Shown here: positions 8,337 through 14,966 of the stretch, piece by piece
Layout of the letters: the number at the start of each line of letters is the position of its first letter
How positions within the stretch are numbered: the first letter of the stretch is position 1
NCBI GenBank assembly: GCA_050949085.1
Contig: JBMNFB010000001.1
Coordinates: 558,001 to 622,000, forward strand
Direction of reading: 5' to 3'
DNA: 64,000 nucleotides
DNA from: JBMNFB01 sp050949085
GTDB lineage: Bacteria > Bacillota > UBA994 > UBA5500
The notes under the pieces: generated by a model
What the model saw: the letters and a program-made list of their open reading frames with translations, nothing else
Told to the model about the DNA's origin: nothing
Databases searched by the model: none
Program-made: the position numbers and the translations under genes

Positions 8337-9019
8337 AGCACACCCCTGAAAGGTTTCAGGCTCCTGTCCTTCAGGACCAGAACCCGGTCGGCGATGTCAA
8401 GATTCGACCAGTCGTGTTCCACCATCAGCACCGCCCGCCCCTGATCAGCTAGTTGGCGCACCACGCGCTTCAGCATCTCTCGCCCTGCTTCGTCTAGCTG
8501 GGAGAAGCACTCGTCCAGCACCAGGCCTTGTGGCCGCATACTGAGCGCAGCGGCCAGGACGACACGCTGCTTTTCTCCCCCGGAGAGATGGTAGGGATGC
8601 GCATTCCTACGATGTGACATCCCCACCAGTCGCAACGCTTCTTCGATGCGAGTGTCGATCTCAGCCGGCGGCAGACAGAGGTTCTCCAGCCCAAAAGCAA
8701 CCTCATCCTCTACGGTAGGCATCAGGAGCTGTGTGTCAGGATTCTGCAGAACCACTCCCACATGCCGGACCAGCTCGGGCAGCTGGGTCGACGTTGTACG
8801 AAGACCACAGATCGTCACCTCTCCCGCCAATTCGCCCCTGACCAGATTAGGGATGATACCAGACAGGCAATAACAAAGCGTGCTCTTGCCAGCACCGCTC
8901 AGACCGACAATCGCGACGACCTCGCCCGCAGCAATCTGCAAATCGAGATCGGTAAAGAGCGGAGCGGGTTGATCGCTGTAGCGAAAAGACAGCTGCCGCG
9001 CTTCGATAACCGGGGTCAC
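8333..9019 (-). CDS. ECF transporter ATP-binding protein (first ATPase)
   Basis: ABC ATPase paralogous to its neighbour, 228 aa. Walker A GLSGAGKSTLCY near residue 38, Q-loop VLQNPDTQLLMP, signature LSGGEKQRVV, Walker B GLVLDECFSQLD, switch His in LMVEHDW. The Walker B continuation is DEC rather than the more usual DEP. It overlaps the next gene by 4 bases and the preceding one by 4. It forms the heterodimeric motor with the 7659-8336 product. Confidence 0.93.
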   Translation of the reverse strand: MTPVIEARQLSFRYSDQPAPLFTDLDLQIAAGEVVAIVGLSGAGKSTLCYCLSGIIPNLVRGELAGEVTICGLRTTSTQLPELVRHVGVVLQNPDTQLLMPTVEDEVAFGLENLCLPPAEIDTRIEEALRLVGMSHRRNAHPYHLSGGEKQRVVLAAALSMRPQGLVLDECFSQLDEAGREMLKRVVRQLADQGRAVLMVEHDWSNLDIADRVLVLKDRSLKPFRGVL

Positions 9020-9525
9020 TTGATTACTATCTCGCTAACAAATTTGCACCAGCGTTGCGCGAACGTATCCCGCCGGATTACCAGCTGGAAGGGCCCTGAT
9101 CCCCCGTCTGCCTTAGTCCCCAACGGCTTGCCGTCGCGCAGATAGGTGAGATAGACGTTCTCCTCCAGCAGCGCCTCCTCACCGCTCAGTACGACTGCAT
9201 ACCCATCCACAGCCTTGACGGTAACCGTCTGGGTTGACTCCAGGTTGAGGCCCTGCTCCCGAAGGAGGACGCGCAGTTCAACCCCGCGATAAGTATGATC
9301 CCTGTCAGCTGCACTGCTGCTGCGCAGCGTGACGACGAACTCTTCGCTGGGCAACTCCTGAAGCATCTCCATATCCAGCTTGATCGTCTGGTCCTCCCTG
9401 AGGATCAAAAATGCAGCATCCGCCTGCAGCTCCCGACGGTCGGCGATGTCCTGGCGATTGAGAAACGCGGTTACAGCTATCGCTGCCACCAACAGAAGAA
9501 TTGTCAGGCTGAGTCCCCGTTTCAT
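9016..9525 (-). CDS. Secreted sulfite-oxidase-fold (molybdopterin-binding-domain-like) protein, 169 aa
   Basis: Single N-terminal hydrophobic segment (about residues 5-21) acting as signal anchor, then a domain with the look of the oxidoreductase molybdopterin-binding fold: YRGVELRVLLREQGL, VKAVDGYAVVLSGEEAL, LTYLRDGKPL, GPFQLVIRR and a closing WCKFVSEIVI. It is much shorter than true sulfite oxidase or YedY enzymes, which exceed 250 aa. Such short versions are common beside transporters and may bind rather than catalyse. A lone Cys in RWCKFV is near the C-terminus. It is a distant paralog of the lipoprotein at 11180-11644 in the same operon. Inferred role: extracytoplasmic ligand capture. 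Confidence 0.65.
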   Translation of the reverse strand: MKRGLSLTILLLVAAIAVTAFLNRQDIADRRELQADAAFLILREDQTIKLDMEMLQELPSEEFVVTLRSSSAADRDHTYRGVELRVLLREQGLNLESTQTVTVKAVDGYAVVLSGEEALLEENVYLTYLRDGKPLGTKADGGSGPFQLVIRRDTFAQRWCKFVSEIVIK

Positions 9526-10610
9526 CAGCGGTCACCTCCTCGCACAAATGCGTAGGGGACGATCAGGTCGTCGAGGCAGAGCACCCCGTGGCTGCCCCCT
9601 GCGCTGTCGGCGTGCATACCGTGGTCGGCCACGAGAACGACACTACCCGGCCACAACTCAAGCAACTGACCAACATAACTGTCAATCAGCCGAATTCTCT
9701 CTAGAGTAGCAGGTGCAGTTGGGCCGCCTGCGTGCCCTGCATCATCGATCCCGTGGTAATGAACCATCAGCAGATCCGGGTTTTCAGTCAGCGCCTCCAG
9801 GGCTGCCTCCTGAACCTCATCATCGGTTCCGTGCCGCTGGTTGGCGTCCAGATTCAGGCGCGGCTCAACCTCGGTCTGGAGAATCTGGATGTTCCCCTCG
9901 ATAAGCACTGCGCTGCGCCCCATCTCCAGGGCACGCCCAAAAACAGACGGTACCTGCAGGTTGCGCTGGTCGCGCGAATGAACTCCGTTTACCGCCGGTG
10001 GTTCGCCAGTTATGATGGCGGCCATCCCGGCATTAGTCACCGGCCTCCAGACGCTCAGCGCCGGCTCGGCACCCAGGCTCTGAAGATTTGGAGCGTAACC
10101 CTCAGCAACTGCCAGTTGATATTGGCGGTAGCTAAACCCATCTAGCAGCAGCAGCAGAACCCGCTCCCCTTCATCGAGTGCCTTTAGCGCGTCAGTACAC
10201 GCCTGCGTGATGCTGGCCGCCGGTGCGTTCCAGAGGATGGCCTGCACCTCATCGAGCGCTGGTCCGGTTGCACCAGGGTGTACATAGCGACACCCGCCCT
10301 GCTCTACCAGTAGTTCCCCCTCGGCGCTAACCGAGTGAAAACCGCCGCTCTCGGCCAACACGGCGACTCGCCCAGGCGTGGCTATGCCCAGATCGGTCGC
10401 CAGCTGCTCGAGAGGCATCGCCGACTTTCCCGCCCAAAAGAGGCTTGCTGGCTGGGGCGAATTCTGATAAAAGCTGGACGCATCCAGCACGGCTACAGAG
10501 CATATTGCGGCTCCCCCTGCCTCCAGGCGCCAGCTGGAAAAGGCCCATCCCAGCGAGAAGCCGATCAGGGTGAAAACAACTGAAATCAGTACATATGTGA
10601 CTCGTTTCAT
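9525..10610 (-). CDS. Membrane-anchored alkaline-phosphatase-superfamily phosphoesterase
   Basis: 361 aa with an N-terminal membrane segment (residues 5-28) and an extracytoplasmic domain of the alkaline phosphatase / type I phosphodiesterase-nucleotide pyrophosphatase superfamily. Metal and nucleophile motifs are visible: LLLLDGFSY, TNAGMAAIITGEPP (nucleophile Thr/Ser region), HYHGIDDAGHAGG and LVADHGMHADSAGGSHG. It overlaps the S-component gene by 4 bases. Inference from position: it cuts a phosphate or nucleotide from an extracellular compound before ECF uptake. Substrate is not deducible. Confidence 0.75.
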   Translation of the reverse strand: MKRVTYVLISVVFTLIGFSLGWAFSSWRLEAGGAAICSVAVLDASSFYQNSPQPASLFWAGKSAMPLEQLATDLGIATPGRVAVLAESGGFHSVSAEGELLVEQGGCRYVHPGATGPALDEVQAILWNAPAASITQACTDALKALDEGERVLLLLLDGFSYRQYQLAVAEGYAPNLQSLGAEPALSVWRPVTNAGMAAIITGEPPAVNGVHSRDQRNLQVPSVFGRALEMGRSAVLIEGNIQILQTEVEPRLNLDANQRHGTDDEVQEAALEALTENPDLLMVHYHGIDDAGHAGGPTAPATLERIRLIDSYVGQLLELWPGSVVLVADHGMHADSAGGSHGVLCLDDLIVPYAFVRGGDR

Positions 10611-11170
10611 CGCCCTTCGCTCCCTTCGGCCCTTCCGCTGAGCAATCCACTGGCACGCAACCTGTTCACGATTGCGAAGGCCAGCAACCCGCCCAGACCG
10701 CCGGACAAAGCGGCAGTGCTCAGGCTGAGGACTAACGGTATCCAGGGTAAGCGGAAGAAGACCAGGTTAACCAGGAAACTGCCACTGATATTGGCCAGAG
10801 CCCCTGCCGCGAAGAAAGCGGCGCTGTTCAGGCCCAGCCAGAAAACGAGATCCACCGCCAACCCCGGGAACAGATAGGTAAAAAAACTCATAATGCCGTG
10901 ATTGCCATAGAGCCCAAGAGCAACAATCAGCATCGCCTGCACGAGGCAGATCACGGTGGCTGCTCCCCGCCTGTTGACCAGACCGGCCCCCAGCACGATC
11001 CAGAGCATGTAGAAGCCCCCGGCTACTACTCCCCCGGGGATAAACAGCGGGCCAGTGAGCACGTGGGCTAACGGGCTTATCACAGGCTTGGTGGCTATCC
11101 CCAGGGATGCCACCAGCGCCAGGATGACCAGCTCAAGGGCGGAGTACTTCTTCAGGGCACGGGTGATCAT
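10607..11170 (-). CDS. ECF transporter S component (substrate-binding membrane protein)
   Basis: 187-residue integral membrane protein with about five or six hydrophobic helices, of the size and composition of ECF S components. N-terminal ALKKYSALELVILALVASLG resembles S components of the YkoE/ThiW-like type, with a PGGVVAGGFYMLW segment. It is encoded within the ECF motor operon, 9 bases after the lipoprotein gene and overlapping the phosphoesterase gene. It sets substrate specificity of the transporter; the ligand is unknown. Operon context (MobB, sulfite-oxidase-fold proteins, neighbouring W/Mo enzyme) points to a pterin cofactor precursor. Confidence 0.75.
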   Translation of the reverse strand: MITRALKKYSALELVILALVASLGIATKPVISPLAHVLTGPLFIPGGVVAGGFYMLWIVLGAGLVNRRGAATVICLVQAMLIVALGLYGNHGIMSFFTYLFPGLAVDLVFWLGLNSAAFFAAGALANISGSFLVNLVFFRLPWIPLVLSLSTAALSGGLGGLLAFAIVNRLRASGLLSGRAEGSEGR

Positions 11171-11179
11171 CGGCTCTCT

Positions 11180-11644
11180 CTACTTCTCAACAGTGATCTT
11201 GCTCAGCTGCTTGACCCACATGTTCGACCGAGCGCTGGAGACAACCAACTGGACCGGGCCGTCTCCTTCTTCCAGCTCATTGCCGTTCAGCTCCATGCCC
11301 AGGAGCGTGCCGTCATCATCTACCGTTGCCTTGTCCAACTGAACGGTGTAGCCGTCAGCTGATTCAGCTACCACGCCCTCATACTCGCTGATTCCCAGGT
11401 ACTCCAGCGCCGCCTTCAGCGTGATACCCCTCCAATGCTGCTCTTCTTCGCTGCCATCCTTGCGCAGCTTCGTTGCCGTGATCTCGACCTGCTCGATCTC
11501 CTCCAGGTCCAGATTGCTCAGGACCAGCTCTTCCGCCCCTGAGCTGCCAAAAACGATCTCCCAATCCGGTTTTTCGCGGCAGGCACTGAAAGTCAGCGCC
11601 AGCATCAGGACCAGGACAACCAGGGTGACTCTTCTTCTCAGCAT
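11180..11644 (-). CDS. Lipoprotein with sulfite-oxidase-like domain, 154 aa
   Basis: Signal peptide with lipobox LTFSAC, so lipid-anchored outside the cell after processing at Cys22. The mature part carries the same pattern as the 9016-9525 protein: a HWRGITLKAALEYLG block, then ESADGYTVQLDKATV, GPVQLVV and WVKQLSKITV. It therefore looks like a minimal oxidoreductase-molybdopterin-binding-like domain without an obvious cofactor cysteine. It is the first gene of the nine-gene operon, with GGGAGG before its ATG, behind a structured leader and terminator. Inferred role: capture of the transporter's ligand. Confidence 0.65.
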   Translation of the reverse strand: MLRRRVTLVVLVLMLALTFSACREKPDWEIVFGSSGAEELVLSNLDLEEIEQVEITATKLRKDGSEEEQHWRGITLKAALEYLGISEYEGVVAESADGYTVQLDKATVDDDGTLLGMELNGNELEEGDGPVQLVVSSARSNMWVKQLSKITVEK

Positions 11645-11727
11645 TGATACTCCTCCCTTTGCTTAACTGCCCGCACGAGAGCAGACGATTAGTGGTCGGT
11701 GCGCCGAAACGAGGAGTGGCAAACAAA

Positions 11728-11767
11728 GGAAAATCTCCTTTCTGCCTTGACCGGGCAGGAAAGGAGA
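11728..11767 (-). terminator. Leader terminator upstream of the ECF operon
   Basis: Long hairpin (TCTCCTTTCTGCC / GGCAGGAAAGGAGA) about 85 bases before the lipoprotein ATG, followed on the minus strand by TTTTCC. A terminator placed after the leader but before the first gene is the usual sign of transcription attenuation. Confidence 0.75.
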
Positions 11768-11816
11768 CAGCACGCCCAATAACGCACCTACAGCATGCAG
11801 GCGCGATTCCTGACAG

Positions 11817-11915
11817 CTACTCCTTTCCAAACGGGAGGCAAGCGGGTTTCCCCCCTCACCCTAACGGCCTTCCTTCCATAGCGGATCCCTTAGGAGTGGA
11901 AGGCTCGGAGAGCGC
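11817..11915 (-). promoter_or_regulatory. Candidate riboswitch leader (Moco/Tuco-like) of the ECF/MobB operon
   Basis: About 95 bases on the minus strand with ordered blocks: CTCTCCGAGCC at the 5' end (11912-11902), a CCTTCCA/TGGAAGG hairpin, a G-rich stretch, GCTTGCCTCCCG, and TTTGGAAAGGAGTAG at the 3' end (near 11831-11817). The terminal CTCC and GGAG parts can pair. This order resembles what I remember of the molybdenum cofactor motif, but I could not align it to a model. Its position before a terminator and an operon containing mobB fits such a regulator. It could instead be another metabolite-sensing leader. Confidence 0.5.
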
Positions 11916-11981
11916 ACGCTGTATCTTCTATTAGCCAACCCGGCCGGAAATCCTCCTTCAGTAGGGCAGCCTGCAGTCGCC

Positions 11982-12011
11982 AAAAAAGGGCGTGCCTTCT
12001 GCAGCACGCCC
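11982..12011 (-). terminator. Intrinsic terminator after the NamZ-like gene
   Basis: GGGCGTGC / GCACGCCC stem followed on the minus strand by six T residues, 12 bases after the NamZ-like stop. It isolates that gene from the ECF operon leader. Confidence 0.9.
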
Positions 12012-12023
12012 TCAATCCGCCGC

Positions 12024-13592
12024 CTAGTCGCCGCTGATCCATACCTGCCGATGCACGCCATCCCAAACGACCTCGGCCCCCACTGCTTCGCCAATAAAGC
12101 GAACCGGAAGCATGGTGCGATTGTAGCGCAGCACGGGTTGGGTATCCAACTCCTTGACGACTCCATTCACTGAAACCGACTTCTTGCCGATGGTCAGTGA
12201 AATCACAGTCATCCCCCTGGTGAGCGTCACCTTCTGCGTTGCCTGATTCCACTCCACTGTGCAACCTAGTGCCTCAGCAATGGCCCGAGCCGGAACCATC
12301 GTCCGGCTGTTTTCATCGATGAAGGGGGCAGAATCGAAGTAGATGGGAGTGTTATTTACGATCACCGGAATCTGGCCCGCCTTGCCAAGGTACCCGTAGA
12401 TCAGGTAAGCCTGGCGTTCCTGCCGGAAGCGGTTAAGCTCCGGAGTGTAGCGCGCCACGATCTGCTGCGGGCTCAAGTTTTGCTCCAGCCACTGGCCCAC
12501 TTTGTTGCTACCCATCAATTTGTCAAACATGCAGATCTGGCTCGGCGTGTTACCACTCTTCGGCACTGCAAACTGGTTGAGTGAGCGGGCGTAGGCTAGC
12601 GCATAGATACCACTCTTGGCCGGATTGAACGTCCGGTAATCGGTAATCTCAATTCGGACACCGCCCTGGCTGCCCTTGTCTTCTGCATGGTAACGAACGC
12701 CAGGCAGCCCAGCGCCATTCATCAGCTTGGCAAACTTGACCGAGTCAATCCCCTTTCCGCCAATCCAGCTGAAGTAGGTACCGCCGCGCCCAATTCCTGT
12801 TCCGTCACCCAGGCCAGACGCCATGTAGCCGAAGGCGGCCTCAACGGTGGGGATCATCGGCGATGTCGGCACCCAGGTCAGGCCGGTATCCTGCCAGATC
12901 ATATCCCGCGTGTATCCCTCCATGGGGACAACCGTCAGATCAACCCCGATCTTCCGGTTAAAAAACCTGGCTAACTCGCCAATCGTCATGCCATGCGCCA
13001 TAGGCAGATTGTCCACACCAACAAAGGTGGCGTAATAGTCCTCCAGCATAGGGCCTTCAACGATCTCTCCCCCCAACGGGTTCGGCCGATCGAGGACGAT
13101 AAACTGCTTACCGTTCTCCTGGGCTGACTGCATCGCATAGTTCATGGTGGAGATAAAGGTGTAATAGCGGGCGCCGATGTCCTGAATATCGAAAAGCAGC
13201 ACATCCACGTCCTGGAGCATCGCTGCTGTCGGCTTGCGGGTCGCTCCGTAAAGGCTGTAGACAGGGATGTGCAGTGTCGGGTGCTGATAGGACTCCACGT
13301 AGTCACCAGCAGCCGCTTTTCCGTCTAGCCCGTGCTCCGGCCCGTAGAGGGCCGTCAACTGCACCTTCGGGTCAGCAGCGAGGATATCAACTAGATGCTC
13401 CCCCTTACTGTTGAGCCCGGTTGGATTGGTGATCAGGCCCACCCTCTTCCCCTCGATCAGGTGGCGATACCTCTCCAGTAGCACCTCGTTTCCCAGCTTA
13501 AAGCGCGGTCGCGTATCGTTCGCCACCAGCGTATTGATACCAGCCAGCAGAACCAAACCTAGAACGATTAATGCCGTGAGTACCTTGCGCAT
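12024..13592 (-). CDS. namZ: Exo-beta-N-acetylmuramidase (NamZ, DUF1343) with C-terminal stalk repeats
   Basis: Secreted 522-aa protein. Residues 1-24 are a signal peptide, about 30-400 a DUF1343/NamZ domain (VGLITNPTG, LYGPEHGL, PVYSLYG, DVLLFDIQDIGARYYTF, LDRPNPLGG, MAHGMTIGE). About 410-522 carry a copper-amine-oxidase-type stalk domain (VPARAIAEALGC and LPVRFIGEAVGAEVVW repeats) that anchors many Bacillota proteins to the wall. NamZ removes MurNAc from the non-reducing end of peptidoglycan strands. A NagZ lipoprotein, nagA and a ROK kinase elsewhere in the window fit a wall-sugar recovery route. Confidence 0.9.
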   Translation of the reverse strand: MRKVLTALIVLGLVLLAGINTLVANDTRPRFKLGNEVLLERYRHLIEGKRVGLITNPTGLNSKGEHLVDILAADPKVQLTALYGPEHGLDGKAAAGDYVESYQHPTLHIPVYSLYGATRKPTAAMLQDVDVLLFDIQDIGARYYTFISTMNYAMQSAQENGKQFIVLDRPNPLGGEIVEGPMLEDYYATFVGVDNLPMAHGMTIGELARFFNRKIGVDLTVVPMEGYTRDMIWQDTGLTWVPTSPMIPTVEAAFGYMASGLGDGTGIGRGGTYFSWIGGKGIDSVKFAKLMNGAGLPGVRYHAEDKGSQGGVRIEITDYRTFNPAKSGIYALAYARSLNQFAVPKSGNTPSQICMFDKLMGSNKVGQWLEQNLSPQQIVARYTPELNRFRQERQAYLIYGYLGKAGQIPVIVNNTPIYFDSAPFIDENSRTMVPARAIAEALGCTVEWNQATQKVTLTRGMTVISLTIGKKSVSVNGVVKELDTQPVLRYNRTMLPVRFIGEAVGAEVVWDGVHRQVWISGD

Positions 13593-13699
13593 GTCTTTTT
13601 TCTCCTTTTATTGTCTTGATTTCAACCCTGAATATTAGACGAGGATGCCAAATCGCAGGTTCCAGCCAGACTACACAGGGCCAGGCAGGGTCAAATCGC

Positions 13700-13725
13700 A
13701 AAAAGAGCCCTTCTCGGGCTCTTTT
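13700..13725. terminator. Intrinsic terminator after coiled-coil gene
   Basis: Perfect AAAAGAGCCC / GGGCTCTTTT stem with 5-base loop and T-rich flank, downstream of the 13759-14070 gene. Confidence 0.85.
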
Positions 13726-13758
13726 CTCGCTAGATAGATGCTGGAGCCGCGCACCACT

Positions 13759-14070
13759 CTATTCGGCTGCAGTAGCGCTGCGCGCCATCAAGTCCAGTCG
13801 ACCCTGCATATCCTGCATACGATCGCGTAGTTGTTCAAGCTCCAGGCTTAGCTTGATGATCCGCCGGTTCTTCCTAGCTACCTTACGGGCATAAGCCAGC
13901 TGAAGCTCGTGCTGGGCCTTGTCACCTGGGTTGTCCAGCAAGCGGAGACTGAGGTTGTCCTCGGCAACGCTGTCCTCAAGGTCCATCAATTCCTGCTGCA
14001 GCTCCTGCTCGCGGGTCTTGCCTCGCTTGAGCTCCTGTTCCAGGATATAGACGGTGGTATACCGCTGCAA
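13759..14070 (-). CDS. Small coiled-coil protein, 103 aa, unknown function
   Basis: Highly charged helical protein. Heptad-like patterns run through most of the length (LEQELKRGKTREQELQQEL, then IIKLSLELEQLRDRMQDM), so it probably forms a coiled coil. No signal peptide, membrane segment or metal motif. It has its own strong promoter 70 bases upstream and its own terminator, and GGGAAAGGGGGG precedes the start, so expression looks real and possibly high. No family recognised. Confidence 0.7.
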   Translation of the reverse strand: MQRYTTVYILEQELKRGKTREQELQQELMDLEDSVAEDNLSLRLLDNPGDKAQHELQLAYARKVARKNRRIIKLSLELEQLRDRMQDMQGRLDLMARSATAAE

Positions 14071-14132
14071 TTAGCACCCCCCTTTCCCGAATACATAATT
14101 ATCTGCGAATGACTTGCATAACATCATAGCCG

Positions 14133-14170
14133 CTTGTATACATTATACGTCATTTTTCGTACTATTGCAA
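14133..14170 (-). promoter_or_regulatory. Strong sigma-A-type promoter of the coiled-coil gene
   Basis: Minus-strand TTGCAA (14170-14165), 17-base spacer, consensus TATAAT (14147-14142), followed directly by GTATACAAG. The TATAATGTATACAAG word has a near copy in the promoter region of the second DUF1538 operon (32660-32646), so it may include a shared operator. Confidence 0.8.
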
Positions 14171-14207
14171 TCCGCTATTATTAACTGTTGTTCGCGGACT
14201 TGGGGTG

Positions 14208-14966
14208 CTACCCTGACTTGGTGTCCAACGCACTGCTGGCAAGGCGAATCAAGCGGCGCACGCGTTCAGCGCTGGCCTGGTAGAGAACTCCCGGCTGCTC
14301 GCTAATCGAGCCCATGTCGATCCCTTCGCGCTGATACCGCATCCCGCTCCGCGTCGCCTCGCGGGCAGAGCTATGTAGTTCACGCGCGCCTGTAGTCCTG
14401 ACCAGCGAAGCGATGTTCTGCTCGCTGATGCCACCACCTGGCATGACTGTGATACGGCCAGCAGCCCGCTCAACTAGCTCTGCAATCAGTCCTGCACCCT
14501 GCTCAACGCTGGGCTGTTGACCAGAGGTCAACAGATAATCGACGCCCAGGTCGATCAGATCCTCCAGGGCCTGGAACGGATCCCGACAGACATCAAACGC
14601 CCGGTGAAAAGTGACTTTCAGTGGGCGGGCCACATCCATAAGTTTCCTCATGGCTGTTTTGTCCACTTCCCCATATGGGCTCAGGATACCGAAGGCAACT
14701 CCGTCTGCTCCTAACTCCTGCGCCAGCCGGATATCGTGAGACATGACTCCGAGCTCACTCTCTGTGTAGCAGAAGTCGCCCCCGCGTGGTCTAATCAATA
14801 CATGAAGGTCGATATCGATGCTCCGTCGAACCAGGGCAATGCAGCCTGCGCTCGGGGTGGTGCCGCCGATCAGCAGGCTATCACAAAGCTCTACCCGGCT
14901 TGCTCCACCGCGCGCTGCCTCAATGGCAGACTGTACCGAGTCGATGCACACTTCCAGCCTAATCAT
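14208..14966 (-). CDS. cutC: CutC family protein
   Basis: 252-aa TIM-barrel protein of the CutC family, named for copper homeostasis in E. coli though the biochemical activity is unsettled. Signatures: LEVCIDSVQSAIEAARGGASRVELCDSL at the N-terminus (seen in two parts), GGTTPSAG, HVLIRPRGGDFCYT, GVAFGILSPYGEVD, TFHRAFDV, LLTSGQ and MPGGGISEQN. Its start overlaps the nagA stop (ATGA), so it is co-translated with amino-sugar genes. That context suggests a role linked to sugar metabolism rather than copper alone. Confidence 0.9.
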   Translation of the reverse strand: MIRLEVCIDSVQSAIEAARGGASRVELCDSLLIGGTTPSAGCIALVRRSIDIDLHVLIRPRGGDFCYTESELGVMSHDIRLAQELGADGVAFGILSPYGEVDKTAMRKLMDVARPLKVTFHRAFDVCRDPFQALEDLIDLGVDYLLTSGQQPSVEQGAGLIAELVERAAGRITVMPGGGISEQNIASLVRTTGARELHSSAREATRSGMRYQREGIDMGSISEQPGVLYQASAERVRRLIRLASSALDTKSG

